DNA of 64,000 nucleotides from contig WPIO01000066.1 of the NCBI GenBank assembly GCA_009760855.2, positions 1,917,001 to 1,981,000 of the forward strand, in the 5' to 3' direction. Under the pieces are notes generated by a model. It worked only from the letters and a program-made list of their open reading frames with translations, did no database searches and was not told the DNA's origin. The DNA is from Cristatella mucedo (taxonomy: Eukaryota > Bryozoa > Phylactolaemata > Cristatellidae). Both the position numbers and the translations under genes were made by a program. Of this stretch, positions 1 to 10,172 are shown piece by piece; positions within the stretch are counted from its first letter, which is position 1; each line of letters begins with the position of its first letter.

Positions 1-156
1 CGCTAGCTGCTTGAGTGCACTTGAGCGTATAGACAATTCGAATCGCTCGCGTAATCGAAGCCCGGAGAGCTCTTCGCCTGCCTCCACCGGCCGCTGAAAC
101 TGAGTCGCGTGGCCTTAATCTCGTCCCGCTGGTCGCTGGTCTAACCTCTGAGCTTG

Positions 157-202
157 AGGTCACAGGCCTAAAACCAGAGGTCACGGATAATACCAGAGGT
201 CA
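157..202 (+). repeat. Three AGGTCA direct repeats
   Basis: AGGTCA occurs at 157-162, 178-183 and 197-202, the last two within a near-exact AGAGGTCACGGAT duplication. AGGTCA is the nuclear-receptor half-site, but the 13-15 bp spacing is not a classical receptor spacing, so this may be only a short tandem duplication. The rest of 1-360 holds no recognisable gene; 288-345 vaguely resembles an antisense SINE-alpha tail. Confidence 0.3.
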
Positions 203-359
203 CGGATCCCTAATATTGGGGTCGCCGCTCTCTCCCCGATGTTGAGGTTGCAGATGCAATAAAAATAATAACAGCATCAATAACAAAAGACATTTGTATA
301 GCCCTCCAAGTGAACGGAATCTCGTTATAAGCTCGCAAACGTTTGCCGAAAAGGAATGC

Positions 360-905
360 GACGCCTGCTGGCTCTAGCCTTCTCTCTCCGACGATCGGTA
401 CAGTGCCGCTCGCCGCCGCCGTGAAGCGCAGTTCTCCCGGTCCAGTTCGACGTCGACAGGCAGCGAACTCTTAACCTAGCGTGCCGCGGACGCGCCAGCA
501 GAGCTGGGGGCGGGCCCGGCCCGACGCGGCGCGGCGTGACGTCTCAGGCGCCGAGCCGGAGAGCTAGGCGGAGGAATTTTAACAGCGCTCGGCTGCTGCG
601 AGTCTCGTGTCGGCGGCGGCGGGGCATGGGGTCGTCGTCGCCGCCACAAGTCAGCGCCCAGCGCCGGGATCGGCGCCGATTACGCTCCGACTACGACTCT
701 CGGCGCCAGCCCGGCGGAGCTCGCTCGATCGCGCGAGCGCACGCGGAGCCGGTCAGCATGCGAGTCCGGTTAGCGGCAGCGTGCACATTGTCAGGTAGCA
801 CGCTCGGCGGCGGCGGCGCCGGTGAGCCTGCCTGCAGCTCGGCCGCCTGCAGACGGCGCCTGAGGGCGTGCCGAGAACCGATCGGCGCGCGTGATGGGTC
901 AATGG
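360..905. other. CpG-rich stretch without a recognisable gene
   Basis: This block is dense in GC and CpG, with GGGCGGGCCCGG-like boxes around 508 and a TGACGTCT CRE-like octamer near 537. The long open frames here start at GTG rather than ATG and encode arginine-, serine- and glycine-rich low-complexity peptides, as expected from GC-rich noncoding DNA. It could be a CpG-island promoter, but no transcript or first exon can be supported. Confidence 0.3.
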
Positions 906-929
906 ATGGCTGCTATTTATACGTAAATA

Positions 930-1064
930 TTACTCCCGACGCGTTACGCCATCATCTGATTTGACCGCATTTAAAAAGAAACTTGAAACGCATCTATTTA
1001 TCGCAACATTTGGTGGGTCCCTGTGATTCGACCTTTATGTGCTTAGCTTGCTGACAGTGTCTCG
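930..1064 (+). mobile_element. CRL-A LINE fragment, end of RT ORF and 3' UTR
   Basis: The segment matches the last codons and 3' UTR of the CRL-A copies at 46 and 58 kb: a region reading like DLTAFKKKLETHLF, then the GTGGGTCCCTGTGATTC junction. It is directly followed by a second CRL-A piece that starts further 5' in the element, so these are two separate insertions. Confidence 0.7.
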
Positions 1065-1074
1065 TATGTCAGTA

Positions 1075-1948
1075 AATGTCGGCGCCGCAGTCAAATCTGC
1101 CTACTTTCAGCTACATAACGTAACTAAAATTCGGGCTTGTTTAGACATGGACACAACATTTAAGTTGGTCCATGCATTTGTGAGATCCCGTCTTGACTTC
1201 TGTAGCCCACTGCTTGCTTGTCAACCGGCTTATGCAATCAGGCACTTACAGCTGGTGCAAACCTCTGCAGCCGGGCTTGTCTGTCGTGAGCATGGCAATT
1301 GCCACATCATACCACTTCTCGCCTACCTGCACTGGCTCCCAGTCAAGCTACTCATCGACTTCCAGGTTTAGTCGCAACCTTTTAGGTCCCTTCATTCTTT
1401 GACTTCAGCCTACCTATCAGATCTACTGCCCCACCAGTCTAAGCATTGTACCACCCGCTTTTCGGAATAAAACTGTTTACCTGTACTAATAATGCAATTG
1501 ATAAAGCGCCCTCAGAGAGCTCAATCTCTTTCTAGGCGCTTTACATTTGCTACAACTCGTACAAACCTCAAATCGTTTGGAGACCGTGCCTTTAGTTCAT
1601 ATGCTCCTAAAGCCTAGAATTCATTCTCGACTTGCTTCACGACATCCCCTGACTTGACCAAATTTAAAAATAAATTAAAAACGCGCCTATTTGTGTCGGT
1701 ATTCAGTGGGTCCATGTGATTCAACCTTTATGTGCTTATGCCTGTTGACACTGTGCAAGCAGCCACTAACCATACTTGCATGGTGACCCTGTGCACGTCA
1801 CCTTAACCACGTTATTTTGTTGTTTATTGAGCATGCTACCACTAAACATTCGATCATGCTTACTTTTCAGCGAATGTAAAGTGCTTAGAAAGAGATTTGA
1901 GTTCTCTGAGGGTGCTTTATAAAGTGTATCATTTATAATTATTATTAA
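1075..1948 (+). mobile_element. CRL-A LINE, 5'-truncated copy
   Basis: The translation recalls the post-RT region of the better copies: TVKSAYFQLHN, VHAFVRSRLDFCSPLL and LHWLPVK stretches, then a degraded C-terminus and a 3' UTR ending in the GCGCTT hairpin and ATT repeats near 1948. Stops and frameshifts make it nonfunctional. A short antisense CRL-A tail interrupts it at 1487-1552. Confidence 0.75.
1487..1552 (-). mobile_element. Very short antisense CRL-A 3' tail nested in a CRL-A copy
   Basis: About 66 bp of CRL-A 3' end (AAT repeat, GCACTTGATAAAG-like start, GGCGCTTTACA end) lies antisense in the + strand copy. The host sequence is continuous across it (CTGTTTACC before, ACAAACCTCAAATC after). 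GTAC lies just before the insert and a few bases after it, a possible short target duplication. Confidence 0.65.
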
Positions 1949-2140
1949 TGTGCATACTGCCACTAACCATACTTACATGCTCACTCTGTGCTTGTTACCC
2001 ATAAACACATTGTGCTTGTTACAATTGAGCATGCTATCACTAACCAGTCGATTGTGCTTCCTCTGCAGCAAATGTAAAGTGCCTAAAAAGCGATTAACTT
2101 CTCTGAGGGCGCTATATAAACTGTATAATTATAAACATTA
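1949..2140 (+). mobile_element. CRL-A 3' UTR fragment
   Basis: A further 5'-truncated copy holding only the 3' UTR (CACTAACCATAC-like repeats, then the terminal hairpin around 2073-2118) and an ATT-rich tail. It abuts the previous copy's tail. Confidence 0.65.
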
Positions 2141-2200
2141 GTAATAATAATAATAATGCACTTGATAAAGCGTCCTCAGAGAATTCAATCTCTTTTCTAG
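2141..2200 (-). mobile_element. CRL-A 3' tail, tail-to-tail with the preceding copy
   Basis: It starts with AAT repeats and runs into the antisense CRL-A hairpin, stopping at CTAG exactly where SINE-alpha begins. With 2073-2118 it forms an inverted pair of LINE tails. Confidence 0.6.
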
Positions 2201-2327
2201 CCGAGCTGGTTTGGTCCAGCGGTTAAGGTGATCAAGGTCTGGCTGAGGTTGTGGGCTCAAGCCCCGAGGCACATGTGAAGCGCCTGAATAGTGATTAAGT
2301 TCTCTTAGGGCGCTATACAAATGAGCT
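2201..2327 (+). mobile_element. SINE-alpha
   Basis: tRNA-derived SINE. An A-box-like TGGTCCAGCGGTTAAGGTG follows the start, and a B-box-like GGGCTCAAGCCCC lies about 40 bp later. The 3' part carries the hairpin shared with CRL-A (AAGCGCCTGAATA, GGGCGCTATACAAA). An ATT-rich tail follows. Confidence 0.75.
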
Positions 2328-2353
2328 GTATATAGGCGCAATCGTACTATTAT

Positions 2354-2440
2354 TAATAATAATAATAATGCACTTGATAAGGCGCCCTCAGATAACTTAA
2401 TCTCTTTCTAGGCGCTTTACATTTGCTGCAAAGGGAAATT
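2354..2440 (-). mobile_element. CRL-A 3' tail
   Basis: AAT microsatellite followed by the antisense CRL-A terminal hairpin and GCTTTACATTTGCTGCAAAG. This is a severely 5'-truncated LINE copy. Confidence 0.65.
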
Positions 2441-2453
2441 CAACATTAACATT

Positions 2454-2590
2454 ACATAATTCATTTGTATAGCACCCTAAGAGAACTTAATCTCTATTCA
2501 GGCGCTTCGCATAGGCTCGAGCCCATGACCTCGGCTAGACCCTGGTCCGCGCGAGCACCCTAAACCACTGGGCCAAACCAGCAGCTCGGT
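2454..2590 (-). mobile_element. SINE-alpha
   Basis: Reverse-complement SINE-alpha: CRL-A-like hairpin first (ATAGCACCCTAAGAGAAC), then the B-box (GGCTCGAGCCCATG, antisense) and the A-box ending GGCCAAACCAGC. Confidence 0.75.
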
Positions 2591-3430
2591 GGTTTTCATC
2601 GCTTACTGAAACCACCGCGACGAATTCGCGACGGTGGGCAGGCCGAGGGGGCGGGTTCTCGTCTTTCGTTCGCTTCGCAGGGATGGATCGGGGGGGGGGG
2701 GAGGCATCGACCCAGCGATCGCTGTACGCCACTAAGGGCGAGCGAGTCGGGGTCGGGGTCGGGGTCGGGGTCGAGTCGGGGTCGGGGTCGAGTCGGGGTC
2801 GGGTCGAGCGGTCGGGCGAGCGAGCTGCCGCCTCGGCGGCCGCGATCCGACGCCAGCGCATCGGGTCGGTCCTCTCGCCAGGCATCGCGTCATCGCGTCG
2901 AGCTGGAGGGGGGCGTGGAGAAGAGACGTGGCGGAGGGTGCGGCCCTGCGGCTCCCTTCGGCGTCTGCATTGCATCCGATGGTCCCGAGCCGAGTGTAGG
3001 GCCGAGTGTAGCGCAAGCCTAGATTTATTGGCCGACGGATGTCGTAGGAGTGACGCTCACTGGTCTAGTGTGCAGGGTGCGCCCATTCGACTGGAGGGTG
3101 ACGCTAGGCTATCGCCTGCTACTATCGGATTGCTCGCATCAACAACGCTTAGGCTCCAGGAAGTTGGCAGCCATTTAAATGCGAACGTCCTGCTGCAGGC
3201 TGTTCGGAAGCTACGTCATCCTGCAGGTTGCTTGGGAGGCGAGTCTCGAAGCCGACATGCGACGAATACCGGTGAAGCTACGATCGTTGGAATCGCGGCT
3301 AGCGACTGGTCGATGCAGCACTGACGCACTCCGACAGGAGCGGAGCAGAAACAAAGATCGCCAAAGCCGAGAGGTTACAGCTCTCACCTTCAACGATCGA
3401 GGTCAAGATTCTGGCCGTAGTCGACCGAAA
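2591..3430. other. GC-rich unassigned stretch
   Basis: It contains a G-run at about 2691-2701 and the GGGGTC tract, then ordinary sequence. Open frames on both strands here are by-products of high GC content; none has a recognisable domain. Confidence 0.3.
2745..2812 (+). repeat. GGGGTC hexanucleotide microsatellite
   Basis: Around eleven imperfect GGGGTC/GAGTCG units are seen, reading as alternating Gly-Val on one strand and Pro-Thr or Pro-Asp on the other. Confidence 0.85.
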
Positions 3431-3433
3431 TCG

Positions 3434-3490
3434 TGGGCTGAGAAGCGCTTGAATAGAGATTCAGTTCCCTTAGGGCGCAGGGCAAATGCA
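3434..3490 (+). mobile_element. SINE-alpha tail-only fragment
   Basis: Only the 3' hairpin part is present (GAAGCGCTTGAATAGAGATT, then AGGGCGC and CAAATG). The tRNA-like head is missing. From 3491 to 3790 I see no gene; 3690-3760 is AT-rich. Confidence 0.5.
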
Positions 3491-3790
3491 TTGCATTTTT
3501 TTTCGTAGCTCAGCGAAGGAATGTAACGGGCTTTCAGAAGCAGCAGCCGCGTCGCACGCCAGTTCTCGTAAGGCTCCGTAGCCTAGAGCAATAATCAGCA
3601 CAACTGCCAAGGCAGTAACTCCTCTGCCTATTACGTGGCTTCGGCTTTTAAGCAGCTCTGGCCATACGCGATTGCACACGCTGTCCATAGCCTTTATAAT
3701 TTAGGTAATGCGTCTAATTAATATCTATTAATTATTATTACTAATATTAAGCTTTTGCGCAGGCAGTCCTAGAATTCGGAACTCATACAA

Positions 3791-4245
3791 GTTTCGCAAA
3801 ATGACAGCTACTCACCGGCTGCTGACTATGGCTCAGCCTTTCCAGCCGTCCCGAGCTGCTATTTCCATGCTACTCGCTGCCTTAACTGCTCTCATGACTC
3901 TGCTATGCTTCTCACTTTCTCTTGTTGCCTGAGACGAAGTCTGTTGGCTACCGAGCCGTGATGGCACACTAGGTTAGGCGGTTTTCACGACCTCGGTCCC
4001 GAGGTCGTGGGGTCGATTCCTGCGGTGGGCGATCCTTTATCGCCACTGCAAGCGGTGGTGATAGCCATAAAGGCTCTTCTGTCGTTATACAAAAAGAGGC
4101 TGTTTAATCAGCCAGGATTTTCTTGTTTTTTTTACCGAATGCGTACCGAAAGTCGCTTAGTCTATAAGTGCGCTAGACAAAACTCTACTGCGTAGCACCC
4201 ACGTAGTCTTTGTGGCTTTGTGGAGTTACAGTGGGAGAAACGCAC
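3791..4245 (+). mobile_element. CRL-B LINE 3' part, split by a SINE
   Basis: Positions 3791-3952 and 4137-4245 together match the CRL-B 3' UTR seen intact at 8750-9000 (GCTACTCGCTGCC, GAGACGAAGTCTGTTGGCTA, then GCGTACCGAAAG and TTTGTGGAGTTAC). A SINE-beta separates the halves. Confidence 0.75.
3953..4132 (+). mobile_element. SINE-beta with target-site duplication
   Basis: tRNA-derived SINE: A-box-like GTGATGGCACACTAGG, B-box-like GGGGTCGATTCC, then a body with ATCGCCACTGCAAGCGGTGG and a 3' part GAGGCTGTTTAATCAG. TACC (3949-3952) is repeated at 4133-4136 where the CRL-B host resumes, so it inserted into an existing LINE. Confidence 0.8.
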
Positions 4246-4609
4246 ATGCATACACTACGTGCAGACAGACATTATTACTCGTCGAGAAGATCTGTCCGTC
4301 CGTCGCTAGAGGAGTCAGCAGGGCACGCCTGCGTGGCTCGCTTGAATGGCGCTCCTCCAGGTATATATATATATATAGCGCTTCAGGTATGCGCGGGCCG
4401 CGAGCTTGCGCGTGCTTCGCACGAGCGCTCGTCCTGCAGGATCTCACGGGCGGCGGCGACTCAAGTCCTGAAAAGTCGTCCTGCGACGTCTCGCGACTCC
4501 AACGAAAAAAAAAAGTACCTCGCAAGAACCCTCAGAGTAAACGGTGGAAAGCAGAGCGTGCGCTCTTCGCGGTGTGTCAGCCAGGCGCAGCCTCGGTCGA
4601 AACCTCCGC
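4246..4609. other. Unassigned GC-rich stretch with a TA tract
   Basis: TA repeats at about 4360-4376, otherwise GC-rich sequence with overlapping low-complexity frames on both strands. No gene can be supported. Confidence 0.3.
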
Positions 4610-4935
4610 CCCCCCTGCGGGCGTGTGATCGCCGTCACGTGGTTCCGTCCCCCCCCAGCCGACGTTCTGTCCGCCCAACGGCGACGCTCCTTGCCGGCAC
4701 GTGACTCGTTCCTTGCCGCGCAATTCACTTTTCTGCCTGTGCGTCGGCCTGCACGCACGCTATCCACTCTCTTCTCTCTCCTAACGCCTCGTGCTCCGGA
4801 GCAGCACGCACGACGGCTGCTAGATCGTATAATACAGCCGTCGTCGACAACGCTTGTGGGGGCTTCGCTCTTCATCGCGCGACGCCATCGCGCGCCCGCG
4901 AGCCCCTACACCCCCACCACCAAAACGCACCGTGA
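4610..4935 (+). repeat. Repeat R, CpG-rich palindromic dispersed repeat
   Basis: It matches 45325-45655 over most of its length (CGCCGTCACGTGGTTCCG, CTCCTTGCCGGCA, GCTATCCACTCTC, GCTTGTGGGGGCTTCGCTCT). It has a perfect 12-bp palindrome TGCTCCGGAGCA and a perfect 10-bp inverted repeat, ACGACGGCTG at 4810-4819 with CAGCCGTCGT at 4835-4844. It has no coding potential that I recognise and is possibly a nonautonomous element. Confidence 0.7.
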
Positions 4936-5159
4936 CTGGCCGCGAGGCGACTCGAGGCCTCAACTGGCGGCGCTCGCATAGGCGGGCGAAGCTTTCGGAG
5001 AGGTTATGGTGAGAAGTGAAAGTCACTCGTCCGCCTGAAGTGGCGGCAGTCGTGAGCGAATGGCGCCGAGATCCGGGTCACTTGAACCGCGGTTAGGTGA
5101 AGATTGAATGCCCTAGCGTGAGTTAGCAGTCCGTGCTGACATGCTGCGGCGAACTGGTC

Positions 5160-5252
5160 AGGGCTATACGAATAGTAACAACAATGATAATATATATTAT
5201 AATAATAAGAAGAATATTGATAACAAGAATAAGAATAATGATAATATATTTG
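5160..5252. repeat. AT-rich imperfect AAT/AAG simple repeat
   Basis: Degenerate AAT, AAG and TATA repeats with no complex sequence. 4936-5159 and 5253-5480 hold nothing recognisable. Confidence 0.7.
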
Positions 5253-5924
5253 GGGGGAACTAATCCGTAGATGCGTGTCTATAAATGGCGATGTGGATCC
5301 TGCTACGGACGCTATGCCGATAGAAGTAATTGCTACAGTCACGTGACTTTGATGGTGTACGAGCAAACTTCTTGCTATCGGCACCGTGCCCGTTGTCGAA
5401 CGTTCAACGCTGTAGTCAGTGGCAGTAAACCGAACAAACCGTTTTCCCCAGGCCCTAAACATTTTACTCTAAGCCGCGATCCCTAAAAAGCCGGCGCCGC
5501 CCGAGCCCGAGCCGCTCGGGCTGGCGTCCGTCGTCACGTCGCGTCGCTCTGGCAGATGCCCTCGCCGAGTGCATTGCTCGCGGAGTCGATCTCAGCGTCC
5601 CGTGCACTTCGGCTGAAAAAAATCTCTAATCGGCGTCAGCACATTTTCCAAGGAGAACTCTCCTGGAGGAGGCTCGAGGAGGCTGAGAAGCACGCGCATG
5701 CGCGCTGCGCCCCGGGCGGCGGTGCTTGCTGCGGGCGCTCACTTCTCATCTTTGCGACTGGACAATTGGCCGATCGGCTCTCACCGCGCGATCAACGATT
5801 TCTAGAAATTCGCGTAGTCAGCGCCTGTGATAAATAAACGGCGATCAGTTCGCCCAATCCCTAAACTCTCAATGCCTCGGCAAAATGTGACTCGCCAAGT
5901 GGCTAGCGGCGAGCGAAGGAGAAC

Positions 5925-6150
5925 ATGTCGGCTAGCTGTGGAGGAGACGCCGCCGGAAATTTAGCTCGAGCAGACGCAGCTCCAGACGACAGCTTAACGC
6001 TATCTATTTGGGGAGCTGAGATTAAGTGCAGTGCACAAGAAATGCGATGTCAGAGCCAGTGCCTGTGGCAACAGCACCCAATGCGGTCGTCTCATCGCCG
6101 CGGCGGCGGCCGCATCCGAACTTGGGTGAGATGCCACCGGGCGCCGCCAG
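5925..6150 (+). CDS. Possible first exon in a CpG-rich patch (unrecognised)
   Basis: An ATG at 5925 in fair context (GAACATGTC) opens a 75-codon frame that reaches a donor-like CCAG/GTAACG at 6150/6151. The start reads MSASCGGDAAGNLARADAAP. 5480-5870 is CpG-rich and could be promoter-like. No domain is recognised and the frame would continue to about 6224 if unspliced. This may be chance; 5256-5924 otherwise holds no gene I can support. Confidence 0.2.
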
Positions 6151-6244
6151 GTAACGGTGTTAGCGTCTATAGGTCGGCCATTGTGGTATGCGATAGTTCA
6201 ATCTGGATACGTATCCGCACATGATCCTAGCTGCGGAAGCGGTC

Positions 6245-6440
6245 TGGTGAATAATGCATTCACAGCTCCTCAGAGTGCCCCTCACAACTCAGCGATTTAT
6301 CTCACTCTATCTCTTTTTGCTGCGTGAGATGAAGCCTGTTGGCTACCGTTTCCGAACTAAAACCCACTCAAGCCTTGGGTGTGCAATAGAAAACGATTCG
6401 ACGTATAGCCTACTTAGTCGTTGTGACTTTGTCGAATAAC
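6245..6440 (+). mobile_element. CRL-B LINE 3' end, degraded
   Basis: Recognisable by TGCGTGAGATGAAGCCTGTT and GGCTACCG, followed by a diverged AGTCGTTGTGACTTTG stretch. 6441-6870 shows no gene. Confidence 0.55.
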
Positions 6441-6874
6441 AGACGAAGGAAGTTTATATAAAGTCAAATGGCCATGGAAGCGAACATCTAAAATATGAGT
6501 ACTCAACAACGGCCGACCCAAGGTGCCTATGATTGGCAGAGCGGGTCTATCATTCTAGCCATACATTAGGGTGCCGTTTGAGAAGACCGGTTGTATCGCC
6601 GTTTAATTCAGCGAATCTTGTAGACACCTAGGTCCGAGTGTCTGCAAGGCCGAATTCAGCTGATCAGCCTCTGAAGTTGCGTATGCTGGCTGAATAACCA
6701 TTTTATAATAATAAAATTATAGATACAACCACACAATGCAACCAAATAACTCTGTTCAGCCACTTTATAAATTCCAACAAGAAGGATTTCACGTGGGCTT
6801 TCGGAGCATGAACGCTCGCAGAGCACTAAAAAACTCGCAGGCCAATTCATTCGTGTGCATGTATGTACCTGCTC

Positions 6875-7000
6875 ACATCGTGCCTACTGCTTGCGGATGT
6901 TACCACCAATTAATTGGCATTGTTTTGCACACAAAATCTGTAAAGTGCCTAGCAAGAGATTCAGTTCTCTGAGGGTGCTATACAAATGTATTATTATCAC
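6875..7000 (+). mobile_element. CRL-A 3' tail
   Basis: 3' UTR remnant with GTAAAGTGCCTAGCAAGAGA, TCTCTGAGGGTGCTATACAA and an ATT-rich end. 7001-7229 has no recognisable gene. Confidence 0.6.
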
Positions 7001-7229
7001 AGTTATTGTTCGGACTACGCAAGAGATGCGAGGAAGACTTAATAATTGTAGTTTGTTCGCACAGCAGAGAGACAGCCGATGCCCAACACCGAAAGTTTAT
7101 TACTAACGCACGGAGCCGAAGAGCACATGGCTCCCCTCGGCCCCTGCTCTCACACGACTCCCAGTCCCTTGGTCGACTCCGATGATTCATCGACCACAAC
7201 CATGCACTGGCCGACCCTGATGGTGAATC

Positions 7230-9005
7230 CACCATCTGGCCACCAGCTGGTTCTCTGATGTTTCTGCCTGTGATGTGGCTGCCTTAATAAGGTCTAGCAA
7301 AAAGAGCTCGTCTCCTGAAGACCCTGTATCTTCATCTCTGTGGTCTTCACTTGCAGACCAACTTAGCCCTGCCATAACCTAGATTTTTAATGCTTCTTTG
7401 GGAAAAGGGGTCGTCCCCAAGTCCTTCAAATCGGCAATCGTTAGACCTATTCTTAAAAAGTCTGGATTAGACACAGAGGTCCTAGCAAACTATCGTCCAG
7501 TTTCCCTTCTTCCGTTCTTATAAAAGATTCTTGAAAAAATTGTTGCTAAGCAGCTAGTTGAACATATTGAAAATAATGGAATGTCAGAAACATTTCCATC
7601 AGGTTTCAAGAGGCAGCACTCAACTGAAACTGCTCTCCTCCGTGTTAACAATGACATTCTACGTGACAACGACGACGGGAATGTCACTGCCTTAGCTCTG
7701 CTAGATCTGTCTGCGGCCTTCGACACCATTGATCACGAAGTTCTGCTTGAACGATTGAGAACAACGATCGGTCTGGCAGACGAAGCACTGGCGTGGTTTA
7801 AATCATACTTGTCTGATCGTGTTCAATCCGTGTCGTGTGGGGATCAGGTCTCAGACATGAGAAGGGTCACCTGTGGAGTCCCTCAAGGGTATGTACTTGG
7901 TCCCTTGCTGTTCTCCATTTATACGCAACCTCTGGGAAAAGTGATTAAGGCCCATGGAATAGGATATCACTTCTATGCTGACGATACTGAGTTGTATTTG
8001 TCATTTAAACCGTCGGAATCTGCTGCAGCAACTGAGAAACTGAATGCTTGCCTTGCCGATATTCGATCCTGGATGTCGGAAAACTTCCTGAAATTGAATG
8101 ATGATACAACCGAACTGCTTCTCATCGGACACCCTAAGCGTGTGGCTGGATTAAAAGGCTTCGCTGTTCTAATAGGTGATGCTATTGTGCGACCTACACC
8201 ACGTGCTCTAATCTAGGTGTCGTGTTCGACAGCTGCCTCAATTTCAAAAGCTTCATTCAGAAGACTGCCTCTACAGCTAGCCATCACATCCGATCCCTAT
8301 CCAAGATTAGAAGCTGTCTCCCACAGTGGCTTGTAAAAAATTTAACTAGCTCTTTAGTTCTGTCTCGGCTTGATTATTGTAATTTCCTTTTGGCTGGGCT
8401 ACCAAAGAAAGCTATTATGCCACTACAGCGGACTATGAATATGGCTGCAAGGCTGGTCTTCAAGTCCCAGCGGTTTGAGCATGTGTCACCTTTGCTGGAA
8501 GAGCTAGGATGGTTGCCGGTTGAGCAAAGGATAGAGAGCAAAGTTCTTACGCTGACCCACAAGGCCCGCCACGCCTTGGCTCCTTCATACCTAGCTGAAC
8601 TGCTGCATCAGTTTCAGCCTGTTCGCGCCCTCAGGTCCTGTGTGGACAATAAATTAGCTGTCCCGTTCCTTCGCTTAAAGACTGTTGGCGACAGAAGCTT
8701 TAGCTCTGCAGGTCCTAGACTGTGGAACTCGCTTCCACAATTCTTACGCAACGACATCTACTCTCCAACTGCCGACTGTGGCACATCTTTTTCAGCGGTC
8801 CTGAGCTGCTACATCTATGCTACTCACTACCTCAACTGCTCTCCTGACTCTGCTATGCTTCCCACTTTCTCTTTGTTGCGTGAGACGAAGTCTGTTGGCT
8901 ACCGAATGCGTACCGAAAGCCGCTTAGGCCGTGAGTGCGCTATACAAAAACTCTCCTGCGTAACACCCACATGGTCTTTATGACTTTGTGGAGTTACTGA
9001 CGGAG
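7230..9005 (+). mobile_element. CRL-B LINE with RT domain, 5'-truncated and inactivated
   Basis: An L2-clade reverse transcriptase is readable from about 7240. The linker reads like LIRSSKKSSSPEDPVSS, then fingers [60 protein letters not shown], the catalytic FHFYADD-type motif (here YHFYADDTELYLSF) and FLKLNDDTTELLLIG. The thumb/C-terminal part (8222-8983) has SRLDYCN and LPVEQRI. Lesions: a stop in the RT fingers near 7518, another near 7384, and a small deletion near 8212 that ends the frame 8 bases before the next one opens. The endonuclease is missing. The 3' UTR ends near 9005 in TTTGTGGAGTTACTGACGG. Confidence 0.85.
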
Positions 9006-9139
9006 ATACATACATAGCTGGTCCATGCCACATCAAAGGCGGACCACAGCTGTGCACCGGCCCCTCTCGGTGGTGCTTCAAACAGCTCACTAGTGGCTTA
9101 TCAGAGGAGCCTGCATACAATACATACATACGAACTACA

Positions 9140-10040
9140 ATAATAATAATAACAAGAAGAATAACAATAATAATAATACACTTGATAAAGCACCCTCAGA
9201 GAACTCAATCTCTTCTAGGCGTTTTACATTTGCTGCAAAGAAAACACGATCGAATGGTGAGTGGTATCATTCTTGATAAACAACAAGAATAACATGGTTA
9301 GGGGTGATATGCATGGGGTCAGCATGGAAGTGTGGTTAGTGGCAGAATACAACAGTACAGCACGCCTAAGCAAATAAAGGACGAAGTACAGGGATCCACT
9401 AAATGCTGTAATAAATAGGAGCGTTTTTAACTTATTTTTAAATGTGGTCAAATTAGGGGATTTCAGGGGACTTTTTGAATTTAGGCAAATCAGTACGCGT
9501 CGACCGATCAGATGCTCTGGCCTTAGAAGAGAAGGGTTTTCTGCATCTGAGAGGAGAACTGAAAGGCAGAGTGAGTGACAGATGTGTGACAGATCGATGT
9601 GACAGATCGATGTGAAGTCGATGCTCAGATTGATTCGAAGCAAGTGATGATTGATTAGAAGTGGCATTATGTGCACTTGTAGTAGTTCGGATACACAAGC
9701 CTAGCTGTCGAGTTTTGCAATATAAGCCTCTATCTGCACTGGCACGAAGGAAGGCGCGGTAGAATCGGCAAGTAGCCTATGGCTGAAGTGCAATCGTAAT
9801 GTCATGAATGCAAGCGAGTTTGTGGTTGCGGTATCTTTATCTAAACGAGCCCACGTTTTTGCCATCGTACGTAGAACGAGTTTGGCAGACTTTGCAGTGG
9901 AGCTGATGTGTCATCTAGTGAAGAGTTATTTTTGAAGTGGACACCCAGATAACTGGCAGAGCCAACCGGAGATATATGAGCCGACACCCTTTTTGGGAGT
10001 GAGGCTTTCAAATTTGTGACTAGAACTAGGTTAGCCCACA
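9140..10040 (-). mobile_element. CRL-A LINE, 5'-truncated
   Basis: AAT tail and antisense hairpin at 9165-9240, then the antisense 3' UTR and RT C-terminus. The middle (9475-9690) is diverged and contains a small ACAGATCGATGTG duplication. Homology resumes at 9695-10040 (AAGCCTAGCTG, TATCTTTATCTAAACGAGCC, GTGGAGCTGATG). 10041-10165 is unassigned. Confidence 0.7.
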
Positions 10041-10172
10041 GCAGAGATCACTGCCTGCAATGAGCATGCATCATTTAAGTCTCAGCAAAAGTACACATTA
10101 GTTCCTGCAAGCTTTCAAGACACCTAAGAGAATTTGTCTTATCGTTCCTGTGTGCTTTGCGTCCCTACCTGT

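Noticed and set aside
157-202. Nuclear-receptor response element from three AGGTCA half-sites
   Set aside because: The spacing fits no classical response element and the copies look like a short tandem duplication, so it is kept only as a repeat.
536-964. 142-codon plus frame in the CpG-rich start of the window
   Set aside because: It starts at GTG, is Arg/Ser-rich, other frames are also open, and it runs into a CRL-A fragment at its end.
4210-4981. Several overlapping 138-164 codon frames near Repeat R
   Set aside because: Overlapping low-complexity frames on both strands in GC-rich repeat sequence; homologous copies do not keep the frames.
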